Source: Acidimicrobiaceae bacterium (GTDB lineage Bacteria; Actinomycetota; Acidimicrobiia; Acidimicrobiales; Palsa-688). Taken from it: a stretch of DNA of 9,908 nt. Within the stretch, counting starts at the first letter, position 1. Every line of letters begins with the position of its first letter. The notes beneath the pieces were generated by a model that searched no databases, was not told the DNA's origin, and saw nothing but the letters and a program-made list of their open reading frames with translations. Both the position numbers and the translations under genes were made by a program. The stretch spans positions 1 to 9,908 of the forward strand of contig PMLI01000489.1 of the NCBI GenBank assembly GCA_003158835.1. The letters are read 5' to 3'. Shown here in pieces: positions 5,711 through 9,908 of this stretch.

Positions 5711-7720
5711 TCATGCCCACAACGAACTGAGGTCGACCGAAATCTTGGCTGGCACCGGCCCGACCGGCACCCTGAGGCGGGGGACGGGCTGTTCGACGAC
5801 GTCGAGGGCTGAGATCACCTCCTCCTCGAGGAAACGGCTCTGCAGGGCGAAGCCGTGGCGGTCGTCGCGGCCCCGTCGGTGGTAAGGCATACGCAAGGGT
5901 ACGTACAGGTACAGCTCGTCCCGGGCCCGGGTGACGGCGACGTAGAAAAGGCGACGCTCCTCTTCCAGGCCGTCCGCGGTGCCCAGGGCCATATCGATGG
6001 GAATGAAGCCGTCGACCACATGGGGGACATGGACGGCCGACCATTCGAGGCCTTTGGCGGAGTGGATGGTAGAGATGATCAGGTAGTCCTCGTCCAGGTG
6101 AGGGGGACCGGCGAAGTCGCCCGTCGACTCGGGCGGGTCGAGGGTGAGCTCGGCCAGCCAGCTGGACAGGTCCGGCGCCTTGGCGGCGGCAGCAGCCAGG
6201 CGCTCGAGGTCGCGCAGGCGCACGGCGGCGTCCGGGTAACGACCGACCAGCAAAGGCCGGATGGCGGCCACCACGGTCTCGGCTCGTCGGCCCGGAGCGG
6301 GGAGGGACCGGGCCTCGACCATTTTGTCGAGGGTGCCGGCCAGAGCGGAGCGAGCGGCGGCCGGTGCCGCGGCGACCAGTTGCGGCCAGTCTCCGAGGAC
6401 GTCGGGGGTGGCCAGGGCGGTGCCGACCAGTGCCCTGGCCCGGGCCGGGCCGATGTCCTGGTGCAGACGCAGCAGGCGGTACCAGGCGATCTCGTCGTGC
6501 GGGTTGTCGAGCAGGCGGGCGGTCATGACGAAATCCTTGACATGGGCCGCCTCGAGGAACCGCAGCCCCCCGTACTTGCGGTACGGTACCTTGCGGGCGG
6601 TGAGCTCCACTTCGATCAGGTCGCTGTGATGAGCGGCCCGCAGCAGGACGGCTTGTTCGCGCAGCGGCGTAGCGCGCTCGTGCGCTTCCAGCACGCGCTC
6701 GACGACGGCCGCGGCCTCGGCCGAGGCGTCATGGCAATGCACCAGGCTCGGTTTGACGCCACGGCCACGCTCCGAGAAGAGCCGGAGGCCAACGCCGTCA
6801 CCATTGGGGCGAACGGTGTTGGCGACGTCCAGGATCCCCTGGCGGGACCGGAAGTTGCGTTGCAGCGTGATCATCGATGCGTCGGGGAAGTCCAGGACCA
6901 GCTCTCGCAAGTGGTGAAAGTCGGCGCCCCGGAAGCCGTATATGGCCTGTGCCTCGTCGCCGACCACGGTGAGGCCCCTTCCCTTGGGCGCCAGGAGCCG
7001 CACGATGTCGACCTGGAGGCTGTTGACGTCCTGGTACTCGTCGACGAGTACATAGTCGAACATCTCGGCCACGTGCCGTCCCAGGTCCTCCTCGCTCAGC
7101 AGCGCCCGCCAGTACAGGAGCAAATCGTCGAAATCCAGCAGAGCGGCCTGGTGTTTGCGGGCCGTGTAAGCGCCGAACAATTCGGCCATGGCGTCCAAGT
7201 GCGGTTTGCACCACGGGTAATCGACTTCCAAAACCTCGTGCAACCTATGGCCGGTATTTATGCAACGCGAGTAGATGTCGACGAGAGTGGCCGAGCGGGG
7301 GGAGCGCACCGCCGTGCCGCCGAGGTCGTAGTCGCCCCGCATGAGTTCCATGAGGTCGCCAGCCTCGCCGGGGTCGATGACGCTGAACCCCGTGGGCAGG
7401 CCCAGGGGTACGGCGTAGGCGGCGACATAGCGGTGCGCCACAGCGTGAAAGGTGCCACCCCAGGGGCGCCGGTCGCTCCGCAGGGCGACGAGGTTGGTGG
7501 CACGGCTGAGCATTTCGTCCGCGGCGCGGCGGGTGAAGGTCAGCAGCAGGATACGTTCGGGAGCGGTCCCTCGCTGGATGAGGGATGCCACCCGCGACAC
7601 CAACGCCCGTGTTTTGCCCGTCCCGGCGCCCGCCACGACCACGAGCGGTCCGGCACCGTGGCTGGCCACGGCCAGCTGAGCCTCGTCGAGACCCTCGTCC
7701 CAAGCCGGGGTAGGGAACAT
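5711..7720 (-). CDS. UvrD/PcrA-type superfamily 1A DNA helicase
   Basis: This 669-residue ATP-dependent 3'-5' DNA helicase shows all SF1A motifs in order. They are the Q motif LDEAQ (11-15), Walker A AGAGTGKT (30-37), Ia LLLTFTRRAADEM (58-70), Ib GTFHAVAHR (89-97), Walker B VLVDEYQDVN (224-233), III VVGDEAQAIYGFRGAD (252-267), IV LQRNFRS (286-292), V IISTIHSAKGLEW (548-560) and VI EERRLFYVAVTRARDE (587-602). Length is a little below typical UvrD/PcrA, and the C-terminus stops about 65 residues after motif VI without the usual RNA-polymerase-binding tail. It may therefore be a paralogue rather than the main uvrD. I prefer ATG 7720 since it leaves a normal short lead before the Q motif; readings from 7756 or 7864 are possible but unsupported, and no Shine-Dalgarno is clear. 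It is divergent from the broken secreted-protein gene and upstream of kimA. Likely role: DNA repair or replication restart. Confidence 0.92.
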   Translation of the reverse strand: MFPTPAWDEGLDEAQLAVASHGAGPLVVVAGAGTGKTRALVSRVASLIQRGTAPERILLLTFTRRAADEMLSRATNLVALRSDRRPWGGTFHAVAHRYVAAYAVPLGLPTGFSVIDPGEAGDLMELMRGDYDLGGTAVRSPRSATLVDIYSRCINTGHRLHEVLEVDYPWCKPHLDAMAELFGAYTARKHQAALLDFDDLLLYWRALLSEEDLGRHVAEMFDYVLVDEYQDVNSLQVDIVRLLAPKGRGLTVVGDEAQAIYGFRGADFHHLRELVLDFPDASMITLQRNFRSRQGILDVANTVRPNGDGVGLRLFSERGRGVKPSLVHCHDASAEAAAVVERVLEAHERATPLREQAVLLRAAHHSDLIEVELTARKVPYRKYGGLRFLEAAHVKDFVMTARLLDNPHDEIAWYRLLRLHQDIGPARARALVGTALATPDVLGDWPQLVAAAPAAARSALAGTLDKMVEARSLPAPGRRAETVVAAIRPLLVGRYPDAAVRLRDLERLAAAAAKAPDLSSWLAELTLDPPESTGDFAGPPHLDEDYLIISTIHSAKGLEWSAVHVPHVVDGFIPIDMALGTADGLEEERRLFYVAVTRARDELYLYVPLRMPYHRRGRDDRHGFALQSRFLEEEVISALDVVEQPVPRLRVPVGPVPAKISVDLSSLWA

Positions 7721-7760
7721 ATGTTTGCATGCTAGCAAGGCGCCGGCGCTGCCATGCATT

Positions 7761-7771
7761 TCTTGACAAGA
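7761..7771. promoter_or_regulatory. Palindrome with consensus -35 (TTGACA) in the divergent gap
   Basis: TCTTGACAAGA is an odd-length perfect palindrome in the short gap between the helicase gene and the pseudogene. It holds a consensus TTGACA (7763-7768) on the plus strand and TTGTCA on the minus strand. No -10 is found 16-18 bases downstream on the plus strand. It may be the remains of a promoter or a regulator site serving both directions. Confidence 0.25.
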
Positions 7772-7772
7772 T

Positions 7773-9620
7773 ATGGCGGCCACCTCGACGGAAAGGACCG
7801 AGCTGTGGACGGTCCGTTGTCGCGTGACTGACCCGGGCGAGGTCTCGCGCCGGCGCTTTCTCAAGCTGTCGACGACCGCCGTAGCCGCCCTGGTGCCGCG
7901 GTCGCGGTTGGCGCACCCAACCCGGGGGCGACCGCAACCGGCGGCCGGCTACGACTTTGTCGAGCCCGACAGTACGTTCTTTGCGACCGCGTTCGCAGAG
8001 TATGCCGCCAGCTACGGCACCAGCAGCGACGGGGACCTATGGCCATCCGCGTGGGCCGACGACGACAACACCTACGCCGCCAACGGCGACGGGACCGGGT
8101 TCAGCAACCCCACGTCCTCCGACGTCGTGGTCAACCGGATCTCGGGAACACCCCGGACCGGGCTCGCGGGCGCCAGCCTTTCGTCAGGTGCCGCGGTGGC
8201 CGAGGTCTGGGGTAATCCCGGGGGACTACAACCGTAAGCCGACGGGCATGCTGGGCGTCGACGGTAACCACGACGGCCGGGACGAGCTTTACATCGCCGT
8301 ACAGGACCTGCGCTACTCAGCCGGGCCCCAAGCCTTTAATGACGCGCCGAATGCGAGCATTTCGATGTCCCTTGATTACGGGGAAGCCTGGCGCAAGACG
8401 TCCCGCCCGATGTTCACCGACCACGTGTTCACGACTGTCTTCTTCTTGGACTTCGGCCGGAGCCAGGGCCATGCCGGTGTGCTCGGGCCGAAGGGGACGG
8501 CTTACGTTTACGCTTACGGGTTGGACGGTAACTGGCGGGACTCGTACAGCAACACCGTCCCGAGCCCGGCCCACCTCTATCTAGCCCGGGCACCGCGGGT
8601 GAGCATACAGGACAGGTCGACCTGGGAATTTTATGCCGGGACCGGGCCGGCGGGCCGACCGAGGTGGAGCCCGGACATCATGAGCAAGGTCGCAGTACTG
8701 CACGATGCCCGGCGCATTTATCCCACTTTGTTCACGGACAATGGCCCGTTTGTTCACGGACAATGGCCCGACGAACCTATCGGTGGTCTCGCAAGGCGGT
8801 GTCGTCTACAACGCCCCCCTCCGGCCGGTACCTGTACACGTCCTGGACCGAGTACACCTTCGAGTTCTACGAGGCGCCCGAGCCGTGGGGGCCATGGCGC
8901 CTGTTCACGACCAAGGACGCGGGGGGCTACCCCTGGTACGGGAGGCCGCGTGCCTGGTCCGGCTGCCCCGGCCGGAAGAACGGCGGTTACGGCGTCACCA
9001 TCCCTTCCAAGTTCATCAGCCCGGACGGGCGGGAGATGTGGGCCCAGTCGAATTGGTTCGTCGGTAACGGCTGTGGGTCACCCAACTATGAGTTCTCGCT
9101 GCGGAAGTTCCGGGTCGGGCCCTATAAGCCGACTGTGGCCCACAATGTGCCGGACGCGTCCAATAACCTGGCCCGTACCGCCGCCGGCGTCACCACGATC
9201 GAGAAGAGCGCCCATTTCGGCCACGGAGATTTCTACAACGACGGTATAACCGACAAGAGCGAAGACAGCTTCGACGGCTCCCACAAGGCATTGGACTTCT
9301 GGGGGTACACCTTCGATCGGGAGTATTACTTCGACCGCGTCGTGTACACCACCGGGACGATGTACGGCGACGGCGGCTGGTTCGGCGGCGGGCTGCGGGC
9401 CCAGGTCCGCCGGCACTTCCAATGGACGGACGTCCACGGGCTCTTGGTTACGCCGCCTTACCCGTACGACGGCACCGCCGGGCCCGCTAAGTAGTACACG
9501 TTCAGGTTCAGCCCTATGGCCGGCGACGGGATCCGTATCCTCGGCGCCCCCGGGGGGGACCACAACTTCACTTCTATCTGTGAGCTCGGGGCGTACTACG
9601 ACGGGGCCGGTCACCCATAA
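7773..9620 (+). pseudogene. Broken Tat-exported protein with DUF4185-like body and F5/8-type-C-like C-terminal domain
   Basis: Three consecutive reading frames give one continuous protein if three +1 shifts are undone. The N-terminus has a twin-arginine signal (SRRRFLKLSTTAVAALVP; GTG 7824 is an alternative start that places the arginines at residues 9-11). The body recalls DUF4185-type carbohydrate-related secreted proteins: WPSAWADDDNTYAANGDGTGF, then DYNRKPTGMLGVDG, FTTVFFLDFG, SVVSQGGVVYN, YLYTSWTEYTFEFYEAP and GGYGVTIPSKFISPDGREMW. From about 9145 the sequence looks like a discoidin (F5/8 type C) sugar-binding domain. Lesions: an extra G in a G5 run (8220-8224), an exact 22-bp tandem duplication (8727-8770), an extra C in a C6 run (8814-8819), and TAG at 9492-9494, after which the same frame continues to TAA 9618-9620. 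Loss of function is likely. Sequencing error could explain the two homopolymer shifts but not easily the duplication or the stop. Confidence 0.82.
8727..8770. repeat. Exact 22-bp tandem duplication inside the pseudogene
   Basis: Bases 8727-8748 and 8749-8770 are identical (each starts TTTGTTCACGG and ends ATGGCCCG). Removing one copy restores a continuous reading, from IYPTLFTDNGP straight into TNLSVVSQGG, so the duplication is the lesion that shifts the frame by +1 (22 = 21 + 1). It has no differences between copies, suggesting a recent slippage event. Confidence 0.9.
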
Positions 9621-9635
9621 GCCCGTCGTCTCGTT

Positions 9636-9908
9636 CTAGCTCTTTTTCGGCAGTACCACGTTGAGGTGCAGCTCCGCCAGCTGGGCCGGTGTGACCGGCG
9701 CCGGCGCCCCCATCAGGAGGTCGCGGGCCATCTGGTTGAGGGGGAAGGCGATGACCTCACGGATGTTGGGCTGGTCCGAAAGGAGCATGAGGAGGCGGTC
9801 CACCCCCGGGGCGATGCCGGCATGGGGAGGTGGGCCGTAATGGAAGGCGTTCCACAGTGCGGGGAAGGAGCGCTCGATGCGGTCCCGGGAATAGCCGGCG
9901 ATGGCGAA
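9636..9908 (-). CDS. aspS: Aspartyl-tRNA synthetase, C-terminal 90 residues (partial)
   Basis: The minus strand is open from the right edge to TAG at 9636-9638 and encodes the C-terminus of bacterial AspS, the class II enzyme that charges tRNA-Asp (or tRNA-Asp/Asn) with aspartate. Visible features are SFPALWNAFHYGPPPHAGIAPGVDRLLMLL, which contains class II motif 3 with its ATP-binding arginine (GVDR), and then IREVIAFPLNQMARDLLMGAPAPV, the characteristic end of bacterial AspS. The final QLAELHLNVVLPKKS matches the usual ending. Length and ending look normal, so only the 5' part is missing, beyond the window. It is convergent with the pseudogene, 15 bases apart, with no clear terminator between them. 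Whether it is the discriminating or non-discriminating form cannot be told from this part. Confidence 0.95.
   Translation of the reverse strand, partial: FAIAGYSRDRIERSFPALWNAFHYGPPPHAGIAPGVDRLLMLLSDQPNIREVIAFPLNQMARDLLMGAPAPVTPAQLAELHLNVVLPKKS

Noticed and set aside
5855..7735. 626-codon open frame on the plus strand opposite the helicase
   Set aside because: Antisense shadow of a gene with all helicase motifs; composition (Gly/Val/Gln/Asp-rich) reflects GC-rich third positions and no family is recognisable.
7804..7830. GTG at 7804 with a good GGAAAGGA Shine-Dalgarno as start of the secreted-protein gene
   Set aside because: That frame stops after 8 codons; the Tat signal lies in another frame. 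It could reflect a further lesion at the 5' end, but the evidence is too thin.
9078..9614. 178-codon minus-strand frame opposite the end of the pseudogene
   Set aside because: Antisense to clearly protein-like plus-strand sequence and without recognisable domain.

Overview
High-GC (roughly two-thirds G+C) bacterial chromosome segment, most likely from an actinobacterial lineage. This is inferred from base composition, GTG start codons, a small lysine/glutamine-rich protein of a type common in Actinobacteria, and the style of the vapBC, kimA-like and helicase genes. The phylum cannot be fixed from this window alone. No rRNA, tRNA, CRISPR array, integrase or transposase was found.

Layout. Positions 1-770 (minus) hold the N-terminal part of a PAS-domain sensor running off the left edge. 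Positions 993-1648 (minus) hold a vapBC toxin-antitoxin operon with a 4-base ATGA overlap and a palindromic candidate operator in front of the antitoxin. A gene-poor stretch with a GGCCG pentamer repeat follows. Next come a small plus-strand DUF3303-like gene (2010-2315), a minus-strand SnoaL-like gene (2509-2910) and a second gene-poor stretch. Then comes a plus-strand pair: a 15-codon ORF with its own Shine-Dalgarno (3221-3268) just upstream of a 103-aa coiled-coil-type protein (3286-3597). A 14-bp tandem repeat separates this pair from a convergent KimA-type potassium importer (3699-5558, minus). Upstream of kimA on the same strand lies a UvrD/PcrA-type helicase (5711-7720), with a two-copy 20-bp repeat between them.

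Divergent from the helicase is the most striking object, 7773-9620 (plus). It is a Tat-exported protein with a DUF4185-like body and an F5/8-type-C-like C-terminal domain, broken by three separate +1 frameshifts and an in-frame TAG. One of the shifts is an exact 22-bp tandem duplication. The three shifts sum to +3, so the original frame returns downstream. The window ends in the C-terminus of aspartyl-tRNA synthetase (9636-9908, minus), convergent with the pseudogene.

The genes do not form one pathway. The window reads as a chain of independent housekeeping genes (aspS, helicase, K+ uptake) with accessory pieces (vapBC, PAS sensor, small stress-type proteins) and one decaying secreted-protein gene. 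I see no clear new multi-gene system. The best leads are the small ORF upstream of the 103-aa gene, the decay pattern of the secreted protein, and the repeats in the kimA leader.
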